A stretch of DNA of 64,000 nt, taken from the NCBI GenBank assembly GCA_965203045.1, contig OZ241850.1, forward strand, positions 1,240,001 through 1,304,000, in the 5' to 3' direction. Shown one piece after another: positions 26,664 to 35,040 of this stretch. Position 1 is the first letter of the stretch, and each line of letters opens with the position of its first letter. A program made the translations under genes and the position numbers. Origin of the DNA: G965203045 sp965203045 (GTDB taxonomy: Bacteria > Pseudomonadota > Gammaproteobacteria > PS1 > Pseudothioglobaceae). The notes beneath the pieces are model-generated. The model saw only the letters and a program-made list of their open reading frames with translations, had not been told where the DNA came from and did not search any database.

Positions 26664-27065
26664 ATGAACAATATCCAAAGTATTTTAGAGATACAAAGTG
26701 ACTTTGAAGAATCTATAAATTGCTACAATAATGGTCTTTATAACGCATGTATGATAATGGTGCGTAGAACCATTTAATAAGGAATGATTAGTAATGAAGC
26801 AGAGGGTGATAATTTATATAAATAAATAAAATCGACATGGGCATCTAAAAAATTGAAGGATCTACTTCATAAAATTAAAAACTTTGGAAATTATGGAGCT
26901 CATTCAGATTTTTGTTTGTTTGATGAACAAGGTAATTAAATTAAAGATAAAAAGAAGTTTACCAAACTAAGTCTGGAATTTTTAGACATATATTTCACTA
27001 ATAAATATGAAATTGATTTATTAGTAGGGAACGTATCCAAAAGTGAAGAAGAATTAGAGTCTTAA
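26664..27065 (+). pseudogene. DUF4145-like gene broken by four in-frame TAA codons
   Basis: One reading frame from ATG 26664 to TAA 27063 (133 codons) with no frameshift reads MNNIQSILEIQSDFEESINC, then YNNGLYNACMIMVRRTI, and later KKLKDLLHKIKNFGNYGAHS. The paired features (a Y-NNGLYNAC-MVRR helix and an LxxxIKxxGNxGAH helix) are those of DUF4145 proteins, often found with restriction or other defence genes. Codons 38, 39, 54 and 92 are all TAA. The neighbour downstream is a decayed restriction-modification specificity gene. Function lost; family call is by motif memory only. Confidence 0.65.
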
Positions 27066-27076
27066 TATAATCTAAT

Positions 27077-27778
27077 ATGCAATATTCAGTTGTAAATTAT
27101 AAAACAATAAAAAAATCTCATTCATTAAGAATTGATGCAGATTTTTTTGCTGATTATTTAGATATTCAAGATAAATTGAAATCAAAATCTTTCAAAAAAC
27201 TTTTTTTGGCGCAGAATACTTTCAACCGAAATATGAAGAAATGATTGAAACAGTGAAAAAATATGAAAATGGTTTTGATGAATTAGGAAATTTGGCAAAG
27301 GTCAAAAAAAGCGTTGAGCTTGGAAGCAAAATGTATCAAGAAAATGACATGCCTTTGGTTTGTGTAAGCAATCTTTCAAAATTTGAGCTTTCTACCAACG
27401 ATCAGCAGCTTATATCTGAGAAATTGTACGAAACATTAAAATCACATTAGCCACAGATACGAGATTTTGCTTTTAAAAGATGCAACGTCCAGCATGACCT
27501 GTGTCTTGGACGAAGAACCACAAAAAATGATTGTTTGTAGTGGAATTTTGAGATTAAAAATGGATAACAAGTAGTTATTGTCGGAGTATTTGACACTTGT
27601 TTCAAATTCTGTAATCGTTCAAAAACAAATTGAGCGCAATACTGGCAGTTCAATTATAAATCACTGGAGGCCCGACCAAGTGGAGGCGACTTTAATTCCT
27701 ATTTTGAAAAAAGATAGGCAAAAAGAAGTAAAAGAATTGATAGAAAGACCATTTAACGACAGAAAATCATCCAAATAG
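27077..27778 (+). pseudogene. Remnant of a restriction-modification specificity subunit (HsdS-like)
   Basis: Three frames in succession give parts of a target-recognition subunit. 27077-27205: MQYSVVNYKTIKKSHSLRID and ADYLDIQDKLKSKSF. About 27209-27450, shifted frame: AEYFQPKYEEMIETVKKYEN, VKKSVELGSKMYQE and LVCVSNLSKFELS. About 27452-27778, shifted again: YEILLLKDATSSMTC, EEPQKMIVCSGILRLKM, an in-frame TAG at 27572, then VQKQIERNTGSSIINHWRPD and ATLIPILKKDRQKEV. GS-x-x-Y-Q, the IPxxRVSNLSKF-like and the S-I-I-x-H-W-R-P blocks are typical of HsdS/BcgIB-type subunits. At ~230 codons it is about half the usual size, and the RIDADFF and AEYFQPKYEE parts look like starts of two different recognition domains joined by a deletion. 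No methylase or nuclease gene remains. Confidence 0.75.
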
Positions 27779-27808
27779 TGAGATTGAAAAATTGAATATA
27801 AGTATCTA

Positions 27809-27821
27809 GGTGTGACACACC
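27809..27821. repeat. 13-bp palindrome GGTGTG-A-CACACC
   Basis: A perfect 6-bp inverted repeat around one central base between the decayed specificity gene and the 3' end of metA. It could be a protein-binding site or a relic of the accessory segment; there is nothing else recognisable in 27779-27928. Confidence 0.4.
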
Positions 27822-27928
27822 AACTGTACGTTAGCACATAAAATAAAATTGGTGCAAAAAAATACCTCAAATTTACCAAAAGCTTTTTCTTATATCAAAG
27901 CTTAGTTCTTATGAGCATTTCGTTAAGA

Positions 27929-28981
27929 TTAGAGCGATAAATTAAGTGGGTTGTTGGGGTTTATGCCTTGCATAAATTGTCGGTGCAGGTTTTTGTGTGT
28001 GGTTTGATAAACACAACCAACCCAATTATTTATTAGCTGGACCGCGCTGTCGCGCCAAGTATTGTCTAACATTGAGGTTAATAATTCTTCTGGGAAAGCG
28101 TTTAAATCTAATTTATTAGCTAGTATTTTTTGCTTAAATTCTCCTAAAATAGCTTGGGCTTGAGTGTTTAGGTAGTATTCGGGCAGAGGAGGGTAGTCGC
28201 TGCGATTATTGGTTATAAATTGTTTTATTTCACGTTTGTACTCTTTTAATAGACTGATGGTATCATATTCTGGGTGGCCCTGTAAGAATACTTGACGTAA
28301 TAGGTCACCGCTAACTGCTAGATGCACACCAATATTTGCATTAACCAAGACTTTTAAGCCAACGCGCTCAAACTGAGACTTACTAATTTGATTAAACCTT
28401 GAATGTGGCACATCAAAGCGGGTATTAAGATTAGCAACTAGTGGATGATGTCTTTGGCTTACTTGATGGCTAAATACGCCCCAACATTTTTGTAGCAGAG
28501 GTGTGCGATTTTGTCCGTAGTATAATTGCAAGACCGCATGAGTTGCAAAACAAGACAGTAAAGTAGATGCCAAATTATCTTTTGCCCAATTTACCACTTC
28601 TTTTAATTCGTCTAAAGGTTTATGATTTTTAAGTAAATCTGGATGAGCGCCGCTGATAATTAGAGCATCTAATCCATGAGCTTTGATTTGTTCAAAGGGT
28701 TGGTAATATTTTTTGATATGAGTTGTTGTTGTCTGGCCGCGCTCTATGCTTGATAGTGAGAAAGGGTGCATAAAAAATTGCGCTATTTGATTACTTTGTC
28801 CAATAAGGCGAAAAAATTGGCGTTCTGTAGCTTCTAGAGCGGCATCGGGCATCATATTTAATAAACCAATGTGTAATTCACGAATGCTTTGGCTATGGGC
28901 GCGCCTGGATGATAGGATCAATTCACCTTCTTTAGTAAGGCGATTAAAAGTTGGTAGTTTGGTATGGGCAATTAAAGGCAT
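27929..28981 (-). CDS. metA: Homoserine O-succinyltransferase family enzyme
   Basis: 350 residues of the MetA (not MetX) family, which acylates homoserine as the first step toward methionine; the window also holds metH. Catalytic Cys144 is in STLLSCFATHAVLQLYYG, and the His236/Glu238 pair in FLQGHPEYDTISLLKEYKRE. IGLLNMMPDAALEATERQ (38-55) and NTRFDVPHSRFN are further family motifs. At the position that separates succinyl- from acetyl-CoA enzymes in classical MetA (APLG in E. coli) this protein has AHPD, so the acyl donor should not be assumed. Three bases after pyrC on the same strand. Confidence 0.88.
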   Translation of the reverse strand: MPLIAHTKLPTFNRLTKEGELILSSRRAHSQSIRELHIGLLNMMPDAALEATERQFFRLIGQSNQIAQFFMHPFSLSSIERGQTTTTHIKKYYQPFEQIKAHGLDALIISGAHPDLLKNHKPLDELKEVVNWAKDNLASTLLSCFATHAVLQLYYGQNRTPLLQKCWGVFSHQVSQRHHPLVANLNTRFDVPHSRFNQISKSQFERVGLKVLVNANIGVHLAVSGDLLRQVFLQGHPEYDTISLLKEYKREIKQFITNNRSDYPPLPEYYLNTQAQAILGEFKQKILANKLDLNAFPEELLTSMLDNTWRDSAVQLINNWVGCVYQTTHKNLHRQFMQGINPNNPLNLSL

Positions 28982-28984
28982 AGG

Positions 28985-30031
28985 TTAGTTGAGTCTAGCG
29001 CTCCAACTGATTGTTTTACCAGCCATATACGGTACTAATATTGTATTGTCAAAGGTGTAAGAATTAACGATAGTTTGGTTTTTTTTATATAAAGTTAAAG
29101 TTTTATTATTTCTGGGTAGATGGTAAAAATCAGCACCAAAAAAAGAGGCAAAACCTTCTAATTTATCTAAGGCAGATGCTTTTTCAAAGACTGTGGCGTA
29201 GAGTTCAATAGCAATATGAGCAGAAAAAATGCCAGCGCAACCGCAGTCACTTTCTTTTTTGTGTTTTGGATGAGGCGCAGAATCAGTACCTAAGAAAAAT
29301 TTAGGGTTAGCAGAAGTGGCAGCTGCGATTAAAGCTTGTTGATGAGGTCTCGCTCTTTTTAAAACTGGTAAGCAAAAGTAGTGCGGATGGATACTATTAT
29401 TAAGCATGCTATTACGATTATTAAGTAAGTGTTGTGGGGTGATGGTTGCAGCAATATTATTTGGACTTGAGCGCACAAAATCTACTGCATCTTTGGTGGT
29501 AATATGCTCCAGCACAATACGCAGATTAGGAAAATTGTGGTGAATTTTAGCTAAAATAGTATCAATAAAAACCGCTTCTCTATCAAATATATCAACCTCA
29601 TTATTTACTACCTCGCCGTGGATTAGTAGGGGCAAGTCAATTTGTTGCATTGTTGCTAAAATAGGGTAAATTTTTTTGATATTGGTAACTCCGTGTTCAG
29701 AATTACTAGTAGCGCCAGCTGGATAAAGTTTAGCACCAATAATATGTTGGTATTTATTAATATTACTAATATCTTCTTTGCTAGTATTATCAGTTAAATA
29801 AAGGGTCATTAGCGGCTTAAAATTACTGCCTTTGGGTAAGGCAGAAATAATATCATCATGATAAGATTGGGCTTGTGTGACATTAACAATAGGATTTTTT
29901 AGGTTTGGCATTACTATCGCTCGCCCCATTTGTGCTGCGCTAAAACCTACAATATCACGCATTGCTAAATTCTCTCTTAAGTGCAAATGCCAGTCATCAG
30001 GCTGAGTAATAGTTAGAGTTTTTATTGTCAT
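28985..30031 (-). CDS. pyrC: Dihydroorotase (class II)
   Basis: 348 residues, same length as E. coli PyrC. Cyclises carbamoyl aspartate to dihydroorotate in pyrimidine synthesis. Binuclear zinc site: H15 and H17 in DDWHLHLRE, carboxylated Lys101 in GAKLYPAGATSNSEHGV, H138 (LIHGEV), H176 (LEHITT) and D250 (FLGTDSAPH). The compact length and motif order are those of the class II enzyme. Likely cotranscribed with metA, whose start is three bases downstream; divergent from uvrA. Confidence 0.97.
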   Translation of the reverse strand: MTIKTLTITQPDDWHLHLRENLAMRDIVGFSAAQMGRAIVMPNLKNPIVNVTQAQSYHDDIISALPKGSNFKPLMTLYLTDNTSKEDISNINKYQHIIGAKLYPAGATSNSEHGVTNIKKIYPILATMQQIDLPLLIHGEVVNNEVDIFDREAVFIDTILAKIHHNFPNLRIVLEHITTKDAVDFVRSSPNNIAATITPQHLLNNRNSMLNNSIHPHYFCLPVLKRARPHQQALIAAATSANPKFFLGTDSAPHPKHKKESDCGCAGIFSAHIAIELYATVFEKASALDKLEGFASFFGADFYHLPRNNKTLTLYKKNQTIVNSYTFDNTILVPYMAGKTISWSARLN

Positions 30032-30054
30032 AAAAAAAGATTATAAGGTATGAT
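30025..30054 (+). promoter_or_regulatory. Candidate uvrA promoter
   Basis: TTGTCA (30025-30030), 18-base spacer, TATGAT (30049-30054), with transcription starting near 30061. I see no CTGT-N8-ACAG LexA operator here; the only symmetry is TGTC-T7-GACA at 30055-30069, which does not fit the SOS box. Confidence 0.45.
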
Positions 30055-30078
30055 TGTCTTTTTTTGACAGTATTTTTT

Positions 30079-32895
30079 GTGAATCAATTCATTAGTATCA
30101 AAGGTGCAAAAACACATAATTTAAAAAATATTGATGTTGATATTCCACGTAATAAATTGGTTGTTATTACTGGTATTTCCGGTTCTGGTAAATCATCTTT
30201 GGCTTTTGATACGATTTATGCTGAGGGGCAGCGACGTTATGTCGAGTCTTTATCAGCCTATGCGCGACAATTTTTATCTCTTATGGAAAAGCCAGATGTA
30301 GAGCTAATTGAAGGTTTATCGCCAGCAATTTCTATTGAACAAAAAACTACCTTACACAATCCGCGTTCAACAGTTGGCACCATTACTGAAATTTATGACT
30401 ACTTGCGCTTATTATTTGCGCGTATCGGCACGCCTAAATGTCCTGAACATAATTTAATTTTAGAAGCAAAAACTATTAGTCAGATGGTTGATGAAGTATC
30501 AAAACTACCGTCAGATGAAAAGATTATGGTTTTAGCGCCTCTTGTCCAACATCGTAAAGGCGAGTATAAAAAATTACTCGGTGAACTTAAAGCGCAAGGT
30601 TTTTTGCGTGTTAAGATTGATAAAGAAATTATTTACCTAGATAACGATATTAATCTTGATGCAAAAAAATATCACGATATTAATGTAGTTATTGACCGCT
30701 TAAAAGTGCGCGCTGATATTAACGAACGCTTGGCGCAGTCATTAGAAACCGCTCTTGATTTAAGTGGAGGTATTGTCCAAATCGTTGGTATGGAAGATGA
30801 GAGCATTAACTTGGTTTTTTCTGCTAAGTTTTCTTGTCCAAATTGTGGTTATAGTTTAGAGGAATTAGAACCTAGATTATTTTCTTTTAATAGTCCAACC
30901 GGCGCTTGTCCTAGCTGTGACGGTTTGGGTGTAAGGGATATTTTTGATGTTAAAAAAGTAGTGGCAAACCCCAAGTTAAGCCTAGAAGAAGGGGCAATTT
31001 ATGGCTGGGGTAGGGCAAATGGTTATTTTTTTCAAATGCTAGATTGTGTCGCTAAATGCTATGGTTTTGATACTAGCGTTCCTTTTCAGGATTTAAGCGA
31101 AAAGGCCAAAAATATTGTCCTATATGGTAGTGGCGAACAAAAAATACCTTGCATGCGTAAAAGTATGCATGGATTGACTAAGAGTAATAAACCTTTTATT
31201 GGCATTATTGCCCATATGCAACAACGTTATGACAATAGTGATGTGCATTTGGTCAATGAACAGTTAGCTCGTTATATTAGTAGTCAAGATTGTAAAGATT
31301 GCAATGGTCAGCGGCTAAATATTCGTGCTAGGAATGTGCTTGTTGGGCAAAATAACATCAGTCAATTAACTAGATATTCTATTTATGAATTACAACAATT
31401 TTTCAATGATTTAGCCCTAAGTGATAAACAAGCGCAAATTGCGCAAAAAATTTTAAAAGAAATTACTAGAAGATTAAGCTTTTTACTTAATGTGGGTTTG
31501 GAATATTTAAGCCTTGAGCGTCGCGCCAGCACACTTTCGGGGGGCGAGGCGCAACGTATTCGTCTTGCTAGTCAAATTGGTGCTGGCTTAACCGGAGTAT
31601 TATATGTGCTTGATGAACCATCAATTGGCTTACATCAGAGGGATAATCAAAGATTACTCTCTACACTAAGTTATTTACGTGATTTAGGTAATACGGTTAT
31701 TGTGGTTGAGCATGACCAAGAAGCAATTGAACTTGCAGATTTTGTCCTTGATATTGGTCGTGGAGCTGGTAAAAATGGCGGTAGAGTGGTAGCCCAAGGC
31801 ACACCTACAGAAATTGCTGGCAATACCAAATCATTAACTGGTGATTACCTAAGCGGTCGCCTTAATATTAGTGTGCCTAAAAAACGCAAAAAAGCTAAAG
31901 GTTATTTACAAATCAAAGGTGCTAGTGGTAATAATCTTAAAAACATAAATTTTAAGTTACCGCTTGGAGTGCTCACTTGTATTACTGGGGTTTCTGGTTC
32001 GGGTAAATCTACCTTAATTAACAATACTCTTTATCCCATTACCGCTAATAAGCTCAATCGCGCCCAGCTAAGCAACGCGCCTTATAAGGAAGTAATTGGT
32101 TTAAAAAAGCTAGATAAAGTGGTTAATATTGACCAAAGCCCAATCGGACGCACGCCCAGATCTAATCCAGCAACTTATACCGGTATATTTACTTTAATTC
32201 GTGATTTATTTGCCCTAACTGAGCAAAGTCGCGCGCGCGGGTATAGAGCAGGTCGTTTTAGTTTTAATGTTCAAGGCGGACGCTGTGAGGCTTGTAAGGG
32301 CGATGGCTTGATTAAGGTAGAAATGCATTTTTTAGCAGATATTTATGTTAAGTGTGATGTTTGTGGTGGCAAACGTTACAACCGTGAGTCGTTAGAAATT
32401 TTATACAAAGGCAAAAATATTGCCGAAGTATTGGCAATGACTGTGTATGAAGCATCTGTGTTTTTTAAACCTATTCCTAAAATTTATCAAAAGTTAACAA
32501 CTTTAGTAGAAGTAGGCTTATCTTATATTGCTTTGGGGCAAAATGCAGTTACTTTATCTGGCGGTGAGGCCCAACGGGTCAAACTTGCCAAAGAATTGTC
32601 AAAAAGTGATACTGGGCATACTTTATATATTTTAGACGAACCCACAACTGGTTTGCATTTTGACGATGTTAGCCAGTTATTAAAAGTAATCCAATCATTA
32701 AGAGATAGAGGTAATACCATCGTCATTATTGAGCACAATTTAGATGTAATTAAAACCGCAGATTGGGTGATTGATTTGGGGCCAGAAGGAGGTTATGGCG
32801 GCGGGGAAATTATTGCTTGTGGTACACCTGAACTCTTAACTAAAAATAACACTTCTTACACAGGTCAATTTTTAGCTAAGTTGGGCAAAGTATAA
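30079..32895 (+). CDS. uvrA: Excinuclease ABC subunit A
   Basis: 938 residues from GTG at 30079, which aligns with the E. coli start (MDKIEVRGARTHNLKNI versus VNQFISIKGAKTHNLKNI); a TTG five codons upstream is the alternative. DNA damage recognition ATPase of nucleotide excision repair. Two ABC modules: Walker A GISGSGKSS (32-40) and GVSGSGKST; signatures LSGGEAQRI and LSGGEAQRV; zinc modules CPNCGYSLEE...CPSCDGLG and CEACKGDGL...CDVCGGKRYN. Length is that of E. coli UvrA (940). Immediately downstream begins the decayed duplicate of the giant-gene locus. Confidence 0.97.
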   Translation: MNQFISIKGAKTHNLKNIDVDIPRNKLVVITGISGSGKSSLAFDTIYAEGQRRYVESLSAYARQFLSLMEKPDVELIEGLSPAISIEQKTTLHNPRSTVGTITEIYDYLRLLFARIGTPKCPEHNLILEAKTISQMVDEVSKLPSDEKIMVLAPLVQHRKGEYKKLLGELKAQGFLRVKIDKEIIYLDNDINLDAKKYHDINVVIDRLKVRADINERLAQSLETALDLSGGIVQIVGMEDESINLVFSAKFSCPNCGYSLEELEPRLFSFNSPTGACPSCDGLGVRDIFDVKKVVANPKLSLEEGAIYGWGRANGYFFQMLDCVAKCYGFDTSVPFQDLSEKAKNIVLYGSGEQKIPCMRKSMHGLTKSNKPFIGIIAHMQQRYDNSDVHLVNEQLARYISSQDCKDCNGQRLNIRARNVLVGQNNISQLTRYSIYELQQFFNDLALSDKQAQIAQKILKEITRRLSFLLNVGLEYLSLERRASTLSGGEAQRIRLASQIGAGLTGVLYVLDEPSIGLHQRDNQRLLSTLSYLRDLGNTVIVVEHDQEAIELADFVLDIGRGAGKNGGRVVAQGTPTEIAGNTKSLTGDYLSGRLNISVPKKRKKAKGYLQIKGASGNNLKNINFKLPLGVLTCITGVSGSGKSTLINNTLYPITANKLNRAQLSNAPYKEVIGLKKLDKVVNIDQSPIGRTPRSNPATYTGIFTLIRDLFALTEQSRARGYRAGRFSFNVQGGRCEACKGDGLIKVEMHFLADIYVKCDVCGGKRYNRESLEILYKGKNIAEVLAMTVYEASVFFKPIPKIYQKLTTLVEVGLSYIALGQNAVTLSGGEAQRVKLAKELSKSDTGHTLYILDEPTTGLHFDDVSQLLKVIQSLRDRGNTIVIIEHNLDVIKTADWVIDLGPEGGYGGGEIIACGTPELLTKNNTSYTGQFLAKLGKV

Positions 32896-32917
32896 ATAAC
32901 TATGAAACATACCCCTT

Positions 32918-32954
32918 ATGCGGTATCGGCAGACACACTGGATTTAGGTCCCTT
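32918..32954 (+). pseudogene. tRNA-Leu fragment (D-arm and anticodon arm)
   Basis: GGCAGACACACTGGATTTAG and flanking bases match the GGTAGACACGCTGGATTTAG part of the intact tRNA-Leu at 34694. The acceptor, variable and T arms are lost. The 5' flank AACTATGAA is shared with the intact locus (34667 region). Confidence 0.75.
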
Positions 32955-33003
32955 GTTATCGTATATTAAGAAGAGTATGCAATTAAAAGTTCTTCTTATC
33001 TCC

Positions 33004-33031
33004 TTGACATTGATAAAATTTCTGGTATTGT
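33004..33031 (+). promoter_or_regulatory. Promoter relic of the decayed giant-gene copy
   Basis: TTGACA (33004-33009), 16 bases, TATTGT (33026-33031). The -35 and the following TTGATAAAAT are identical to the intact promoter at 34886-34913; only the -10 differs by one base (TATTAT to TATTGT). Confidence 0.6.
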
Positions 33032-33057
33032 TTGGTGTTATGCCGTGAACTTGAGAA

Positions 33058-34457
33058 CCTTCTAGTTTTACTGCGATAATAGACGCACAACCAAACAACT
33101 CATTACTTCCAATATAGAAAATATTACTACTTTTGGCAGCATCGTTAGCATTCGCATTTAGGGCGGTTCTTATGACATAGGTAATAACGCTCCAACCGCA
33201 GCTGAAGGTGCAATTATCTCAGGCGCTACTATTGCCCTTCAGGTTTTATCTAGTAGTGAGTTTAATACTCAAGTTGTTGCTATCTTAATTGTTGGTTCTG
33301 GGGTAAGTCCAACAAGGGCGACATTTAGTGTTACTACCAGAACTGATCCCAACGCTCTTGTTTTTACTGGCACACCAACTATTACCACTAGAGCTTCTAG
33401 TTTATACCAATACGACTTAAGCAAATGCCGCAAGTGGTTTTGCAACTGCAACTGGTGGTAGCGGCACAGGCGCTATTATCTTTAACTCCAGCAACCCAGA
33501 TGTTACAACTATTGGCCAAGATAGTGTCATTAGCGCACAAAGCTTAGGCACTACTAATTATTAGCGCTACTAAAAGTGGTGGGGATAACTATCATCAATA
33601 CCACACCCACCGTTGCAAGTCCTATATCAGACCAAATTGCCTCACTTGAAAATCCATTTACTTTTACTATTCCAGCTAATACATTTAATGATGCCAACGC
33701 CGATGACCTCACTATTAGTGCCAGTTTTTCTACTTTGCTAAATGGCCTAATTTTTGATAGTGCTAATACCAGCATAACTGGCACTCCAACACAAATAGAG
33801 GATTCAGATATAATCATCACTGCTGATGATGGCAATAGGGCTACGGTTAGTACTAGCTTTAGCTTAACAGTTAGTGACGACTTTATTATTGTTGATAATA
33901 ATCCAAGAAATATCGTCTACGGTGCTATTGTTCAAAACATCATAGCCCAAGGTGGGGCTAGTCCAACTGGGACAATAACTTTTGCTTCCAGCCCTCTAAA
34001 CGTTGCTAACTTTGATGATATAAACATAGGCGTACTAACCATATCAGGCGCTGGCACCACAATTGTAACTGCCACTAGAGATAGCACTAGTGAAAGCGAT
34101 GATGTTTTGCTAGAAGTAGTAGTTCGCTTTGGTTTAGATATTGACGGTGACGGTAGCAGGCTAACTACTACCGATGGTATTTTAATTATCCTATTTTTAA
34201 TAGTTTATACTAATACTATAGATACCACTGGTGCAACTACAATTGATACACAAAGAGATAACCAACAAATACTTGAATTTTTACAAAGAGGTTATACTAG
34301 ATTGAATATTGATGGTGATGATTAAATAGAAGCAAACAGCAATGGTATGTTAATTATGCGCTACCTAGCAGACCAAGAAAATCTTAACACCATAGGCATC
34401 CCCACAAGCGTAGGTGTAGACACAATTACTTTTAACCTGCAAAACATATACAAATGA
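33058..34457 (+). pseudogene. Internally deleted, decayed copy of the giant repeat-protein gene
   Basis: 33058-33420 matches the first ~150 codons after the signal peptide of the intact gene (GAIISGATIALQVLSSSEFN, FTGTPTITTRASSLYQYDLS). At about 33421 it jumps directly to the Big_2-type block (ANAASGFATATGGSGTGAII) from the far C-terminal half, a deletion equivalent to ~16-20 kb. 33576-34325 is an open 249-codon stretch (He_PIG-like, then the VVVRFGLDIDGDGS dockerin-like loop). A TAA at 34323 interrupts the second loop (SNGMLIMRYLADQENLN), and the frame ends at 34457. Several frameshifts and stops (for example TAG after SIRI near 33163) make it non-functional. Confidence 0.85.
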
Positions 34458-34469
34458 ATTTATCTTACA

Positions 34470-34668
34470 CCTAATTAATTATGACTGATGGTTTTTGCTA
34501 ACTAGGCAGTGCTTATTGTCATAAAGTCTTTATTATTTCTTTTTACTATTATTCTAATTAAGGGTATTTTTGGTTTCTTTGTTTTTGACAATAATATATA
34601 AAACTTCATCTCTGTCAACACTATTACCCTAGTGGTTAATCATAATCAGTTTATCATCATCGTCATAA
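34470..34668 (-). pseudogene. glmM fragment
   Basis: 34470-34558 matches 56846-56931 (the last codons of glmM) and about 34577-34668 matches 57376-57460 (the DGDGDRLIMIDHQGNTV region, minus strand), with the ~430 bases between them deleted. It marks the right end of the duplicated segment. Point changes and the deletion make it non-coding. Confidence 0.8.
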
Positions 34669-34693
34669 CTATGAAGTATAATAATTCTCTTAC

Positions 34694-34778
34694 GCGGGAG
34701 TGGTGGAATTGGTAGACACGCTGGATTTAGGTTCCAGTGCTTAATAGCTTGAGAGTTCGAGTCTCTCCTTCCGCACCA
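34694..34778 (+). tRNA. tRNA-Leu (anticodon TAG)
   Basis: 85 bases including encoded CCA. Acceptor GCGGGAG/CTTCCGC (one G-T pair), anticodon stem CTGGA/TCCAG with loop TTTAGGT (TAG at 34728-34730), a class II variable arm, and T-arm GAGAG/CTCTC with TTCGAGT. Reads CTA and related leucine codons. A decayed copy lies at 32918. Confidence 0.96.
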
Positions 34779-34885
34779 AATTATCTTACTTTTCTATTTT
34801 GTAAAATAGCCTGTTAGGTGTGTAATAAGGTTTTTAATTTTTGTATTTTGGGTAGAGTACATGAGTAAAAATTATCCTTATTTAC

Positions 34886-34913
34886 TTGACATTGATAAAA
34901 TCTTTGGTATTAT
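34886..34913 (+). promoter_or_regulatory. Promoter of the giant gene
   Basis: Perfect -35 TTGACA (34886-34891), 16-base spacer, -10 TATTAT (34908-34913). Transcription would start near 34920, giving a ~120-base leader. Its conservation in the decayed copy (33004-33031) supports it being the real promoter. The ribosome site before the ATG at 35041 is weak (AAAGAA). Confidence 0.7.
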
Positions 34914-35040
34914 TCGGTAACGTAGACTAAGAAACAGCAGTAATATTTTTACTAAAGGCGATAGCATAAATTACCAGAGTAACGTTTTTTGAGCTATCTT
35001 ATAGTCGTATTTTAAAAGCTTATAATTATAACAAAGAATT

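Larger units (their letters stand above)
32898..34668. repeat. Collapsed tandem duplicate of the tRNA-Leu/giant gene/glmM segment
   Basis: Between uvrA and the intact tRNA-Leu the sequence repeats, in the same order, what follows from 34670 onward: an AACTATGAA flank, a tRNA-Leu fragment, the TTGACA promoter block, N-terminal and C-terminal pieces of the giant gene, and a fragment of the 3' part of glmM. The intact counterpart spans about 34670-57460, so ~22.8 kb has shrunk to ~1.8 kb here by a large internal deletion plus point decay. The parts are listed separately below. Confidence 0.85.

Noticed and set aside
26664..27065. Reassignment of TAA to an amino acid
   Set aside because: Many intact genes in the window (for example guaB, msbA, ccmG) end in TAA at the expected family length, so TAA is a stop here.
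30055..30069. TGTC-T7-GACA as an SOS operator of uvrA
   Set aside because: The LexA box needs CTGT-N8-ACAG; spacing and half-sites do not fit.
34794..34809. CTATTTT-GT-AAAATAG as a terminator after tRNA-Leu
   Set aside because: The stem is almost all A/T, the loop is only two bases and no T run follows on the plus strand.
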